A stretch of DNA of 64,000 nucleotides from Lethocerus indicus (GCA_019843655.1 JACDQD010000003.1:35597282-35661281), one strand, 5' to 3'. Shown: positions 21,485 through 32,559, counted from the stretch's first letter. Numbers and translations: made by a program. Notes: a model not told the origin generated them from the letters alone.

Positions 21485-22360
21485 ATGCCAAATCTGGCTC
21501 CTGCCTTTCTGAATTTTACTTCGATCTTACTTATATTATTAAGTACTCCGGGGATTTTTTTAAATATTCCAGGCTCTCCCGTGCCTAGAATTCTAGACCG
21601 GTTTCGGGGAATCGCGTTCCGTTCGGAGACTGTTCAAGTAGGGGGTGTTCCTGAGGGGTTGTCGGGTCGGAGATATAATCCCGGGCGACGACTGGTTATT
21701 GAACTTGTCAACCCCCCCCCCGCCCTAACAGTGGACTAACTACCCCCGAGTCTGTGTACCTTCCAACCCCTAGACAGTACAGAGTACGGACGCCTCCGCC
21801 GAATTACATTATCGGCGCCCGCCCCTACCCCACCCTGTCGCCGCATTTCATCCCCTCTAGATTTTCCCAGCGCCGCACATCCCTCCCAGGATACGGCGCC
21901 CTGGATAGGGACTTAACACTTGGCAAAATACACTTTATAGAAGATCTGTTAACAACCCTTATATTCCGAAAGTATATAACACCGAGAGTATTGCGAGCGA
22001 AACGTTTAGACGAAAACAGAAACCGGATATTAGTAATAAAAGTAAAAATTTATTACTGTTATCCCGGTTGTCTAGAGGGGGTTTGTCCTGCTGCAACCGT
22101 TTGCAACTTGTTGCTGTCCGGGAATGAATTATTGAACCGGAGCTGTATGAATAATTCAAGGTGGGAGAGAGGGCGGATGGGAGGGTGGGAGGGAGGGAGG
22201 GAGGGTTTCGGCCAAGCATCACGTCAGCCCCAGTCCCGGCGGCTAATAATTCACACGCATTTCGGTCGGCCAGATATCAATTCGTCTCAATTTTATGGCC
22301 ACCCCACGAAACCGCACAACCCCTATCTTTCGGACAACTGAATTCTAATGGGCGGCGCTG
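21485..22360. other. Long open frame region, coding status doubtful
   Basis: A 195-codon frame (21754-22341, + strand, GTG first codon, no ATG near the start) crosses mostly unique sequence and then GGGA-rich simple sequence. One such frame is expected by chance in a window this size at this base composition. No domain was recognised and no splice context is evident, so I do not call a gene. Confidence 0.2.
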
Positions 22361-22564
22361 AAGAGAGAAAAAAAAAGAAATAGAAAAAAAAAACCCCAGG
22401 AAAAAACAAATTAATTTCCTTCCCGTTTCTCCCCCCCCCCCCCGGAAAAATTCCATATTCATCGCGCACAGAAAGAGAGAAAAACCGCTTTCCATTATGT
22501 CACGAGCGATGTTAATTTTTTTACGAAATGTTCCTACAATGAAAAAACAACTATTATTAGCGTA

Positions 22565-22735
22565 TATTTCGTGTGTTTCTGTCCCCTCTCGCCGTCTTCA
22601 GTAGCGGTGTTGGTCACTTTCGGCACTGTGGACATCATCCTCACTGCAGAATTCTAAACTTAACTATTCCACCCTTCTTTTTTTCCCGGTCTTTCTTTAG
22701 ACCGGCCGAAACCGGTCTAGCAAATGTGACCCTAA
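22565..22735 (+). mobile_element. Family A foldback element with subterminal hairpin
   Basis: Left: GTGTGTTTCTGTCCCCTCTC, GCCGTCTTCAGTAGCGGTGT. Right: a perfect hairpin, CCGGTCT-TTCTTT-AGACCGG (22695-22714), then CCGAAACCGGTCTAGCAAAT. Most of the right core is missing. Confidence 0.6.
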
Positions 22736-23735
22736 AGGCGAGAAACCTAATCGGTTTATACGGTCATAAATAAATGGTTGAACGTCGGTGCTGCGTACCA
22801 ATTATGTCCGGTCTCGTCCGGGGGAGGGAGGGGAGGTGAAAACAAGACTGGGCAGCGAAATTGGGGCCGTTAATGGATATCGGGACGGGGGATATATATT
22901 TTTGCCCCGGGGCGTCGAGAGGACGACACTAAGGAGATCTAAGCACCGTCTTGGGGCGGGGTGGGCCGGAACCCACCCACCCACCACCCCCAAATAGCGT
23001 TTCGGAGCCGCCCTTAAATTTCATTAACGCCGCCGCCGGACCGGCTAACAGTTTCGGCCGTCGGGGGGGGTGGCGGATGGGGTCTCGACGCCCCCTCCAA
23101 TAAATTTCTCTCGGGGCCGCTCCGGAGCCAAAACCGACCCTCCGGCCAACACCTCCCCGCCCCCGCCGCCAAATGAATGGGAACAGAAGCCGCCCCCTCC
23201 TCTAGTGGAGAAAATCCGAGCGGGGGCTGTTAACAGGGATGACCGTGGGTCAATTAGTCGTTACAAGGGGTTAACACTGCCATTACACTGACGGGATTGA
23301 CCCCTCTTCCCCCCCCCCAGCCACCTTATTCATCCCCCTCTCTTTATACACCCCCAATGCAAATCTTGGCCACCCCCTCCGACGACCCAATCCTCGGCTT
23401 CATTCACGGCCCGCCCGGTCCTTTGATGACCGGTTTATCGAAAGCTGGTGTTGTAAATGATAAACCGACAGGGTTGAAAACTATAGCCGATTAAAGATTA
23501 GGTTTTTAGTTCCACTGGTCTAGATAAAAAGTCCGGTTAGTTTTACCGACTTACCCTACTTATTCTTGTCGGTTTCGGCTTAAAGGATTCCCCTTACTAT
23601 AAAGGAGTTACTGACTTACTCCGCAGTCACTTAGTAGGATTTTACGGCGGTCGGAATTACGTCCCCTTTGTACCCTCAGCGGAAAAAAAAAATTCTTCGG
23701 GTTTTTCATTATTGTTTCGTTGCTGGCCGCCGGAC

Positions 23736-23756
23736 GGGGTGGGGGTGGGTGGGGGT
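23736..23756 (+). repeat. G-rich tract, candidate G-quadruplex
   Basis: Four G-tracts of 3-5 bases separated by single T residues. Confidence 0.6.
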
Positions 23757-24354
23757 TTTTATGGAGTCTATTAAAGGGATAATAAAAAAATCGTAACGGG
23801 GTTGATGGGGGGGAGGTGAAGGGGGATGGACCGGAATGAGAGTGCCCGATTTTTACTACTCGACTTCCGAGAGGGCGACCTTCAAGGGCCCTCCGTATAA
23901 GGGTGGATTGGGAGATTGGGGCGCCTTATACCCGCCCTTCAGTTACCCTTATCATTTGTAGAAATGATCTACAGTAGTTTCAGTCGGGGGTTCCTAACCC
24001 CTCCCCCCGAACTTGACATCAGTGCACTTTCAACGGGAGTTATTTCAAAATTTGAATTCCAACAGTTTCATCCCTTTAATAAGTTTATTGTGTTAGAACA
24101 GTGAATTCGAGGATGGATAATCTCAGGTGTTTTTAAAGGCTGCTAATTGCTGATAAACCTCGACACCGATAGCTATAGGGGATGAGCTTTAAGGGTGTGT
24201 CCGCGTCTGAAGATAATCGGGAGGGGCCAAGACTTCCCTTTCCCTTAAGGGATGAACGGACAATGGCGTCCTCCATTATTGTTCGCCTGCATACGCACCA
24301 CACTTATCACACGGCTCACTTATACACCAAAGTTTTGACCCCACCCCCTACCCC

Positions 24355-24520
24355 GTAGCATCCATTCCACCCCGCAGCACCCCTTTCCCGCCCCCGCCAC
24401 CCTTCCTTTCTCCAAAACTTCGCGGAAACCCAAGGGCTCTGCCAGCCGAAAGTCCGCCACAAGGATCTATTCTCTGGGGGCAGTATCGAAAAAACACCCT
24501 GTAGCATCCATTCCACCCCG
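24355..24520 (+). repeat. 20-bp exact direct repeat
   Basis: GTAGCATCCATTCCACCCCG occurs at 24355-24374 and again at 24501-24520, 146 bp apart. The intervening DNA is unique. This could be a local duplication. Confidence 0.7.
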
Positions 24521-24879
24521 TCGTTGGTCAATTTTTACACAGTCGTATAAAAATTGTACATTGCGGTGTCGAGATCGCAGTTTATTCCTCCCCTAAAACC
24601 GCTTCAATTCCAGTAAACGAACACAATATTCTCAAGTACCCGATATCTCGATAGTACACCCCCATTAAGATCGGGCGAATCACTAAAATCTAGTACAGGA
24701 TAATCTATATAAAATTGTTAGTTATTTTCGTGAAATTATTCGTTGAATTTGCTCTAGGCCGGTGGTTATCAGACTCTTTCGGTTTTTTCACCCCCACCCC
24801 CCAAAAAAAAACCCAAAAGTAATAAGGTTTTTCCGTAGGGCGTAGGGCTTGTCGAGGCTTTTTCAAATCCAATAACTTT

Positions 24880-24978
24880 CAGTGTACTTTTTTTTTACTG
24901 AAAACCGATTTTGCGATTAATCGCCAATTTCGTAGCGCTAATTTCCGATCTAACAAATAAATAGATAAATTTCTATAT
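24880..24978 (+). repeat. Dispersed segment flanking family B (pair with 39217-39319)
   Basis: TGAAAACCGATTTTGCGATT, AATCGCCAATTTCGTAGCGC and TAATTTCCGATCTAACAAAT recur at 39217-39319 with few changes. In both loci the segment abuts a family B copy at the same point. Confidence 0.65.
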
Positions 24979-25049
24979 GTTAAAGTAATCGAAATTTTGA
25001 CTTTGCAATTCGTTTTATTCTGCTAAAAAAGAAACTTTAATTATCAATC

Positions 25050-25091
<42 letters not shown>

Positions 25092-25191
25092 ACCGATATC
25101 ATCGACAACTCTCCGTCACCCCCCCCCTCTTGAGGAATTCCCCTCAAAGACCGAAATACACCTTATCAAATTGATTACTTTCGGCTACACC
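24979..25191 (+). mobile_element. Family B MITE-like copy with internal (TA)n
   Basis: AAAGTAATCGAAATTTTGAC, CTGCTAAAAAAGAAACTTTA, then TATATCCACCGATATCATCG, the pyrimidine run, CTTGAGGAATTCC and TTGATTACTTTCGGCTACAC. The short TATATA of other copies is here a 37-bp TA run (25053-25089). Confidence 0.7.
25053..25089 (+). repeat. (TA)n microsatellite
   Basis: About 18 TA units inside family B, at the site where other copies have a short TATATA. Confidence 0.9.
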
Positions 25192-25984
25192 TAATATATT
25201 GGAAGACGAATTTTTTTTTTTTTAAATAAACCGAACTGGATCGAATGCAATGGAACTCCAGAATACATTTAAAGTGCCACAAGTGTATAATCAATACACA
25301 CTGTATAATTGAATAGAGATTTCGTCCAGAGATTTATTTCCGTTTTGTAATTCCTTTATTTTCATAGTGCGGAGGCTCCACATTCAATGTTACATTCAAT
25401 TTTGGCCGTAAGATCAAAATACATCTTATATTCCTGTATGAAATATACAGCCGATCCTGGCGGTCTTAAAATGACGGATGTGACGTTTCTGTTTCTGTCG
25501 GGGGTTGGTTTTTGTCCTTTCGTCACCTGAACAAACGCCCCGGTATCGAAAAACACCGGGGGGGGTTGCGACACAAAGGTTTCGAATCGGCTTCCGAGAT
25601 TAGAGGGTCGGTTTGGGTTTGTGTGCCATTAAACGGGTACCAAACATTATTATTAGTTTAATTAATACCTTATCCATTATTCCGATTAGTTAAGGTCCGG
25701 TGGGCCCCCCTCAACCCTTCTCCCGTCCGGCTTTTGTAAGGGTTGTCCGGCAGGTCTTGAGGTGGGTGGGGGGCGAGATACGCTCTAAAGTCAATTTGTT
25801 AAAGCCCCCTCCCCGCCGTAGAGGGGTGCTAAGCCGAGCGTGAACCAAACTGACCACCACCACCACCACCCCTACCCTTATATAACCGACCTGCACTCTT
25901 AAAGGTGTTCACACAACACCCCTGATCTTCAAACGCAAACAGAAAATTTATTTACCCCTCTAATATAATCGAAATTAACAATTA

Positions 25985-26051
25985 TATGACCGGTTTCGGC
26001 CGCTCGCCATCTTCAGTAGCGCTGTTGTCGCAGTGAGGATGCACGAAAAAC
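25985..26051 (+). mobile_element. Family A half copy
   Basis: ACCGGTTTCGGCCGCTCGCC, ATCTTCAGTAGCGCTGTTGT, then directly GCAGTGAGGATGCACGAAAA. The right half core is missing. It lies 170 bp before another family A copy. Confidence 0.65.
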
Positions 26052-26221
26052 ATTAAAAAAAAACGGGTATATTAAATGTCTTCCATGTTACAACCCCCCG
26101 AAACGGTACGGAAGATGAACTTGTTAAATTTTTATATTGATGATTTTTATTGAATTTTATTGCATCAATAACGATTGACGCGAGTACTGAAAAGGGAACA
26201 TTGATGTTTCTCTGTCACATG

Positions 26222-26450
26222 TCTCGCCGGTTTCTCGCCGTGTCTTCAGTAGCGGTGCGTCAGAATCACTTTGGACGTTTTACGGCCGTCCTCACGAGTG
26301 ACAGTGACAACAGTGACAGTGACAGTGACAGTGACAGTGACAGTGACAGTGACAGTGACAGTGTGCAGTGTGGAGGATGGCCGAAAAACGTCCGAAAGTG
26401 ATTCTAATGCACCGCTACTGAAGATACACGGCGGGCGGACGGCGGTGAAA
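26222..26450 (+). mobile_element. Family A element with (GTGACA)n expansion
   Basis: Left core TCGCCGGTTTCTCGCCGTGT, CTTCAGTAGCGGTG. Centre TCACTTTGGACG, then a long GTGACA array (26298-26363), GAGGATGGCCGAAAAACGTC, and right core CACCGCTACTGAAGATACAC, GGCGGGCGGAC. The Ser-Asp and Thr-Val repeat open frames here are the array in translation. Confidence 0.7.
26298..26363 (+). repeat. (GTGACA)n hexamer microsatellite
   Basis: About 11 units, one shortened. Other family A copies carry one to three GTGACA units at this place, so the array probably grew from the element's own sequence. Confidence 0.85.
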
Positions 26451-26526
26451 CCCATACACGAAATCGACGATATTCACCCCAATCCAGTAATTAAAACGCC
26501 CTGTAATAATCGAACGTACGCCGAGT

Positions 26527-26549
26527 AATATATATATATATATATATAT
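26527..26549 (+). repeat. (TA)n microsatellite
   Basis: A pure TA run followed by a T-run. Confidence 0.85.
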
Positions 26550-26602
26550 TTTTTTTCTTTTTGAAAACAGTATCGTTGAATAAATTTCCCGTCATCAATT
26601 TC

Positions 26603-26843
26603 GATAAATATCGTGTCGGCAACTAAATAATTGCGGATTCTTTTCACCTCCGGGGGTCTTGCGTATTCACCCTTATTTCGTGCATTTTTTGGTACGCACT
26701 TTTGGGGCGTGCAAATAAACATTACAGAATACTGTATACAATAGGAGGTATTGAAGATGCGTAAACGCGCGTAAAAAATACGGAAATAACGCCGTCTCCG
26801 TCCGGGCGACGAAACCCACCCCCCCCCCGCAATTAGTTTGCCG
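26603..26843 (+). mobile_element. Family C mariner-like MITE, full length
   Basis: The left end is TCGGCAACTAAATAATTGCG. The right end CCGCAATTAGTTTGCCGACC is its inverted copy. The length is ~240 bp with no open frame. The middle holds TATTGAAGATGCGTAAACGC, GTCTCCGTCCGGGCGACGAA and ACCCACCCCCCCC. From memory, the end resembles the TTGGCAACTAAGTAATTGCGG-type TIR of some insect mariner elements. Confidence 0.65.
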
Positions 26844-27730
26844 ACCCGTTATATAATTTTATGAATTGTAATCGAGATTGGATATAAAAATATTTTGAAA
26901 TCTTTTGTCCGGGGGCATCAGCGTTTTGCTGCCACACTGATTCGTTTTTTTTACAATTTCTTAAATTATTTACAATCGAAGAAAAATATTTATAGGTTTG
27001 TTGTAAATGCAGAGGTTGTGTGTGTGTGATCTTCTTGCGCTATCGACCCTTCGTCCCTTCGAGAGAGAGAGAGACGGCCTCTCCCTTTCTCTCCGCTTGT
27101 AAAATTGTCATTAAGAAAGTTTTTCCCCGGAAGGGGGGCGGGCCTACCCCCTGTAGTAGTGGTCGAGGTTTCGTCGGCCATCTTGCTTAAACCACCCCCC
27201 GCAACACCCCCCGGTCTACCTCCATCACTCTTCTCCCTCCCTCCCAATCTCTCTCTCTCTTGGATATAATATCACAATGAAAAGTGCGGCCACCGGCAGC
27301 AACTTTGGCGAACAAAGTTTTGTCGAAGGGTGCGGGGGTTGCTGGGGGGTGGATCGTTGGGGGGGGGCGCAACCCCCTCGGAGCCTGAAAACACGAGGCT
27401 CCCCCCCCCCAGCCACAACTCACAAACCCGAAAAACATTCACATTTTCATCCAGTTTTCCGTCTTCCGATTTTTCCCCACTATTTCGTCCGGAAAAGCGT
27501 CCAACCCCTCGGATTAGTGTGAACATCACTAATTCGATTATGTTCAATCGAATTCAATCGATACATCGATACGAGGTTTTGGGTTTTTTCAAAAGTAATC
27601 CCCCCCCCCCTCCCCCACCAGATATTATGCACTTTGCCGACGTTTTTTTCTTCCAAATCCAAAGTTTCGAAAATTAATTTTCTGCGATCTCGTTAAGCTC
27701 CAGGCGTCTTCGATGCCGTTTTTTTTATCT

Positions 27731-27940
27731 CCACAATTCTAGCGAAGCGAGAAAAAGTCACGGGGGGGGGCCCAGATCCGAAAATTTTTTTCATAACTGA
27801 GATACGTGTCTACAGAAATTATGCTACAGAAAAACCCCGTAGATTGTGAATATATTTATTTGGCGGAAATTTAAAATTCGCGATACTTTTTGAACCCCCC
27901 CCTTCCGCGTGACTTTTTCTCGCTGCTCTAAAATTGAGGC
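27731..27940. repeat. Inverted repeat, ~35-bp arms
   Basis: The left arm at 27731-27770 includes GCGAGAAAAAGTCACG and a G-run. The right arm at about 27896-27940 includes a C-run, CGTGACTTTTTCTCGC and TCTAAAATTG. The spacer of ~125 bp is AT-rich. The class is unknown and no target-site duplication was identified. Confidence 0.55.
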
Positions 27941-28649
27941 GATAAAAACTGAGATAACAAAAAAATTGAATTTTCGAAGCGTTTCGAGGATTGGAAAAAA
28001 AACGTCGTGTGGCACAAGTGTATTTTACGTTGAAGGGGATGAAATAGATATTCGTAAAAATAGATAAATAATTTTTGAAAAAACAGACTTTATTGAAATT
28101 TACAAAATAAATTAGTTAGAAAAACCGATATTTTTATCCGATCTAATCTCGGTCGTGAATATGACCCTTTGTCGGTCCCCGCCCCCCTTCCGACGTTTCG
28201 GAACTATTAAAGGTTCCTAAGTACAGGTTCCGTGTTACTATTACGGTCTCCTAAGTCCTAAGTATTTATACATACTGTCTCGTAAAAATAGTTGGGAAAT
28301 TGCCTTCAGTTTTGGGGGGGGGTGGATGGCTAGGGGTTGGTTGTACCTACCTCAGGGTGTTCAGCGGCAGTCGTAAAACCGACGCGGATTTTATGCCCTT
28401 AAAAGTTAAACGAGCTCTCCCCCCCCCCCCCCCCAACACCAAAACCCTAGAGCTCCCAATCAAAACACCCTCAATTCCGTTATCCCCCCTCCCCGTTATT
28501 TTATTACCACCCCCACCCCACATACACACCCTATTAATTTGACCGGTCGTGTTACGCATGTTACTTAACTCCGCGGGCTTTACATAATACCAAATACCGG
28601 GTTGTAGATGTAAAAATTCAACGCGTAATTTATAGAATTTACGGTAGCT

Positions 28650-28855
28650 CTGTGGTGTTTCGGCCGCTCGCCATCTTCAGTAGCGCTGTGTCAGTCCCCG
28701 TCGGCACTTTCACTTTCATTTGTATTGACAAAAAAAATAAATTACACTGAGTATGCCCCCCAAAAAAAAACATCCAAAGTGCCGACAGCGATTAACCCAG
28801 CGCTACTGAAGATGGCGAGCGGCCGCAACCGGCGGACCACAAGACAGGTGTTTTA
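28650..28855 (+). mobile_element. Family A foldback element
   Basis: GTGTTTCGGCCGCTCGCCAT, CTTCAGTAGCGCTGTGTCAG, CGTCGGCACTTTCACTTTCA | centre AT-rich | CATCCAAAGTGCCGACAGCG, CCAGCGCTACTGAAGATGGC, GAGCGGCCGCAACCGGCG, then GGACCACAAGACAGGTGTTT, the outer right end. Both cores are intact. The left outer TIR is reduced. Confidence 0.75.
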
Positions 28856-28859
28856 AGAT

Positions 28860-29790
28860 ATATCCCTTTCAAATTTTTCCTTCTCTTCATTTTGGAGGAA
28901 AATCCCCAACCCCTCACCCCCAAGGGTGACATCAGCGTCCGGATTGCGTTACGGCCGGAGGAAAAACGTCGGAAAATCGTGTTTTTCTTTTCTTTTCGAT
29001 CCGATTCCTACGGCCTCGCGTTACGCGTGTCTGGGTGCGCACCCCGGAAGCTTTCCTTAGGGAAAATCCCGCTCAATAAATAGCGCAGGAGTCGTACAAA
29101 ACGTTTTCCTAGGGAATAAAAGAGTGCTTGGGGGTGGGGGCCCATAACTTCGGCCCCATTGAGCCCTAATGCCCTTTGCCGGGGGCGGGGGATGAGGGTG
29201 TGTGGAGGCAGACTCAGTGACTACTTACCTGTTGTCTGCCGAGATACCCCCCGACACTACGTGGGGGTGGGCCTCCCCCCCGCTCAATCTTGTTTATTGT
29301 CGGCCGTTCTCTCGCTCCCGGGGGCGCCGCCACCCCCCCCCACCCCTACCACTCCAAACCCTCTAACACATATCTCACGTGGGGGGCGGGAGGCACCCCT
29401 ATATACGGTGCGCCTCTGTTAAACACATTTCCTACCCTCCACCCACCCCTCCACCACCCCCGGGTTACATCTTCTATTGGATCCAGTTATTTCTTGCCCG
29501 GGCACACACGAGATCTTTGGATCAGCCCCCGCCCTGCCCCACATCACAAACCCTTTTTTCCCTCAATTTGAACCGTTGAAACTGTTCCCCTATTGAATTA
29601 TTCCGGTAACATTTTCTGTACAATTTTCCGTACAATTATATATAAAATTGCGGTACGCCTATTCCTGTGGGCCGGAAAGTGAAACTTTCAATATTTTATA
29701 TTGGAAATTTTATCGAAATATCGCGTAAATAACAGTCAGACAGAAGGGACGAAACGGTAGGAACACTTTGCGCCCATAATTATGAAATTG
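28860..29790. other. Unannotated stretch
   Basis: C-run-rich DNA around 29270-29560 produces overlapping proline-rich open frames. No gene, repeat family or RNA gene recognised. Confidence 0.4.
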
Positions 29791-29797
29791 GTCTTAT

Positions 29798-29985
29798 ATT
29801 TCTGGTTTCGAGACATTCAACGAATCGCTTTCGAATAAATTAACAAATATTTTTATATTAAGCGACATTTTAATTTACAATTTTATTAGTCTCTATTAAT
29901 GGTAGTTTACTGTCAATATGAAATTTCGTCTGAATTTCGTATGAAAATGTTGTATTTAAAGTTCGAATTGACTTTCGTAATTACG
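29798..29985 (+). repeat. Dispersed repeat, copy 2 (pair with 1-190)
   Basis: Same orientation as the copy at the window start, and highly similar across ~190 bp. Breakpoints are at TATATTTCTGG on the left and near GAATTGACTTTCGTAATTAC on the right. Confidence 0.75.
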
Positions 29986-30179
29986 GGCAAACTTGAGCTT
30001 AGAGAGAAAGGTAGAGTGTCGGAATGAGGAAAGTGCAGTAATTAAAATTTAAATTTTCGAATCCGTGACAATCGACTAAATCTCTCTGCGACGGTTTTAA
30101 GCCCCTCGTGTGACTCGGACGGACCCAATTGTAAATGAAAATATACCGTATTTGTTGTTAATAAATAACAAAATAAATA

Positions 30180-30257
30180 ATACTCGCCGTATCTTCAGTA
30201 GCGGTGTTGGAATCACTCTTTTTCTCGGTCGTCCTCAAAAGTGACAGTGACAGTGAC
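30180..30257 (+). mobile_element. Family A fragment
   Basis: ACTCGCCGTATCTTCAGTAG, CGGTGTTGGAATCACTC, CGGTCGTCCTCAAAAGTGAC and AGTGACAGTGAC form the left core plus part of the centre. The right half is missing. Confidence 0.6.
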
Positions 30258-30342
30258 TTGGAACATTTAAGTATCGATAAATCGAAGTACAGTATCGATA
30301 GATATAAATTCGTGTTTATCAAAAAGCAGTTTACCGATGAAT

Positions 30343-30524
30343 ATCGGTTCGGCAACTAAATAATTGCGGATCCTTCTCATCTTAAGGGATGAAAACCAAC
30401 CCTTATGTCGTGCATTATTAGATAGGAACGACGAATTGTTATGGGCGTCTAATGAACATTTCAGAATACTCTATATATAGGCTTGAAGATCTCAGTCTGG
30501 CGACGAAACCCACCCCCACCCCCT
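30343..30524 (+). mobile_element. Family C mariner-like MITE, right end lost
   Basis: Left end TTCGGCAACTAAATAATTGC, then GTCGTGCATTATTAGA, ACATTTCAGAATACTCTATA and GGCGACGAAACCCACCCCCA, as in 26603-26843. A family A outer TIR begins where the right end should be. Confidence 0.65.
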
Positions 30525-30590
30525 TTTGTGGTCTGCGAGGGGTTGTTTGAATATACCGTAGGTTTGTTGGCGTTTCCCACTTACCCGGTG
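30525..30590 (+). mobile_element. Family A outer TIR fragment
   Basis: TTTTGTGGTCTGCGAGGGGT, TGTTTGAATATACCGTAGGT. Only the left outer end is present, abutting a family C copy. Confidence 0.55.
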
Positions 30591-31197
30591 TACCGTTTCA
30601 CGTGTTGTACGCGTTTCGTTCCACACATGACGTGAACGGAAAAACAAGAGCGGTCAGCGACCCCCGGGTTTTATTTTCTCTGTGGCGCTAATCCTAGGGG
30701 TGGGGGTGGTGGGGGGTGGGGGCGGCGACAACCCCCGGTCATACCGCCGATTGAGTAAGCCCCCGAGTGGCCAGCCAGTGTCGTCGTCATGTGTGTCTGT
30801 GTGTACGACGACCTCATTTATAGCCCCAATAAAGGGCGCAAACCACCCCCCCACCACCCCATCAAGCCCTTCACCCTTCAATCCACAGACGTCACTATCA
30901 ACGCGATAGTACGCCCACTGCAAACACTCTACGAATCAAGGGCTTAAGTATAAAATTTCATTTAATTTTTTCAAGACTGTACATTCGTGATAATAGTAAA
31001 AATATTCGCGCACCTGAAACCCTCAAGTAACCCTAGCGAAACTCAATTTTTTTTCTCCGTAATTATATCAAATTTTTATATAAATAACGATCAATACGAT
31101 GAATGTTAAGAAAACTCAATTTTTTTCAAAAATTTCAATTCGGATTTGACGTTTCCTTCGTCCAACAACCACCCTTTGTAAACTTCAATTTTTGAGA

Positions 31198-31262
31198 ATA
31201 CCAATTTTTTTGGTCGGCTAGGGGTAGATTTCGTCTGTTTCTGTCTCGCCTCTCCGGCGATT
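31198..31262 (+). mobile_element. Family A outer TIR fragment, diverged
   Basis: TTTTTTTGGTCGGCTAGGGG, then TCGTCTGTTTCTGTCTCGCC and TCTCCGGCGAT match the outer left TIR. No core follows. Confidence 0.5.
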
Positions 31263-31784
31263 TCAAAATTACAGAATACTCGAAATAAAAATTTTTTAGA
31301 TAACTCCGTCGTTAAAAATGCCGAAATGTTGTGCAAACTGGGGGCGTTGTTCGAGCATTGTTCACATGTTGAACAACCCTTTTTCCGTGTCGTTGGGCGT
31401 CATATTGTCTGTACCCTACCGAATGAGTGAGAGAGTTTCATCCCTGGCCTTCGGTGGGGGGGGTGGGGGTGGGGTAATAAGCCATAAATTTTTTTCCGGG
31501 GGGGCCCTCATTGGGGCCCCTGACAAATGTCGGGGCTCCACTTTCTCGAGAGAGAGAGAGTACATTTTCCGCGCCTTCTCCTCCTCCATTATCCACCCGG
31601 ATTTTTCACCCCGGGCCACCCACCCCCGTCAAGGCCTCTCTAAATCTCCGCCCAGTTAACCCGATTTCCCAGCGGTACAATTTAGAGGCCCGATAGAGGA
31701 AATAGAAATATATCTTCGGAAAATATCGCGAGGTTGGGGGGGGTGGGGAAATATTAGCAGGTATTACATACCTGCGACAGTACC

Positions 31785-31870
31785 TATTTTTATTAGTTTA
31801 GAATACCTGTTTTGTGGTCCGCTAGGGGTTGGAATACCGTGATGAGATTTCCTGCGTTTCCGTCTCCTCT

Positions 31871-31873
<3 letters not shown>
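31785..31873 (+). mobile_element. Family A left end, interrupted
   Basis: AATACCTGTTTTGTGGTCCG, CTAGGGGTTGGAATACCGTG, then TTTCCTGCGTTTCCGTCTCC, TCTCC. The element is broken here by a TA run and a family D copy. A right-end remnant lies at 32335-32380. Confidence 0.65.

Positions 31874-31937
<64 letters not shown>
31874..31937 (+). repeat. (TA)n microsatellite
   Basis: About 31 TA units at the junction between a family A left end and a family D element. A shorter TA run flanks the other side of family D (32286-32308). Confidence 0.9.
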
Positions 31938-31944
<7 letters not shown>

Positions 31945-32285
31945 TGGTCCAAAAAAATGTATCCACTGTTTAACAGTCCATAACTTGCAAACCAATTAAA
32001 GGAGTTGTACCTATTTTTGGTGAAAGTGTAGCTTAAAGTCCAACTTAAAGATATCATCACACTGTAGGGTTTCGAAATTGTCACCGTTATTAACATCCCA
32101 ATCGCAAACGTGTTCAGTCGGATATTGGCTCTGTTTGTGATATTTCGCCCATTGACGTTTTGAACCTCATTTTAATGCATTTCAAAACTGACTTCCTTTC
32201 ATCCAATTCTAAGCCTTACGCCAGCCACGTTTACTCGAGTAACAGGGTAGTTATGGACTTTTAAACAGTGGATACATTTTTTGGT
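31938..32285 (+). mobile_element. Family D mariner-like MITE, full length
   Basis: It starts CACAGAGTGGTCCAAAAAAA, TGTATCCACTGTTTAACAGT and ends GTTATGGACTTTTAAACAGT, GGATACATTTTTTGG. These are inverted copies. It is flanked by TA runs on both sides, consistent with a TA target. Length ~348 bp, non-coding. Confidence 0.7.
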
Positions 32286-32334
32286 GTATATATATATATA
32301 TATATACCACTATTCCTCAGTTAAGATAAATAGA

Positions 32335-32385
32335 CGCCGCTTTTCCCGAAACCAGTCTAGCAAAATGAGACTGAAATTCGCGAAA
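32335..32385 (+). mobile_element. Family A right-end remnant
   Basis: GCCGCTTTTCCCGAAACCAG, TCTAGCAAAATGAGACTG corresponds to GGCCGAAACCGGTCTAGCAAA... at the right side of other copies. With 31785-31873 it frames the nested family D copy. Confidence 0.45.
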
Positions 32386-32559
32386 ATCTACCTATTTTTA
32401 TTGTATACTGGTGTCGTCAACTCGTGCATTAAATGGAAACTGTTTTCACCCCCGTTAAATTTTTGGGGGTGTTTCGTTAGGCGCCGTAAAATCACGAATT
32501 TCCCCACAATCTATGTCCCTTTTCCGGTCGTTATGACACATCCGGAGGATTAACGAGAG

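Noticed and set aside
21754..22341. 195-codon plus-strand open frame
   Set aside because: Starts at GTG, ends in GGGA-rich simple sequence, and is about the longest frame expected by chance here. Kept only as a doubtful region.
26246..26528. Ser-Asp and Thr-Val repeat proteins
   Set aside because: Translation of the GTGACA array inside a family A element.
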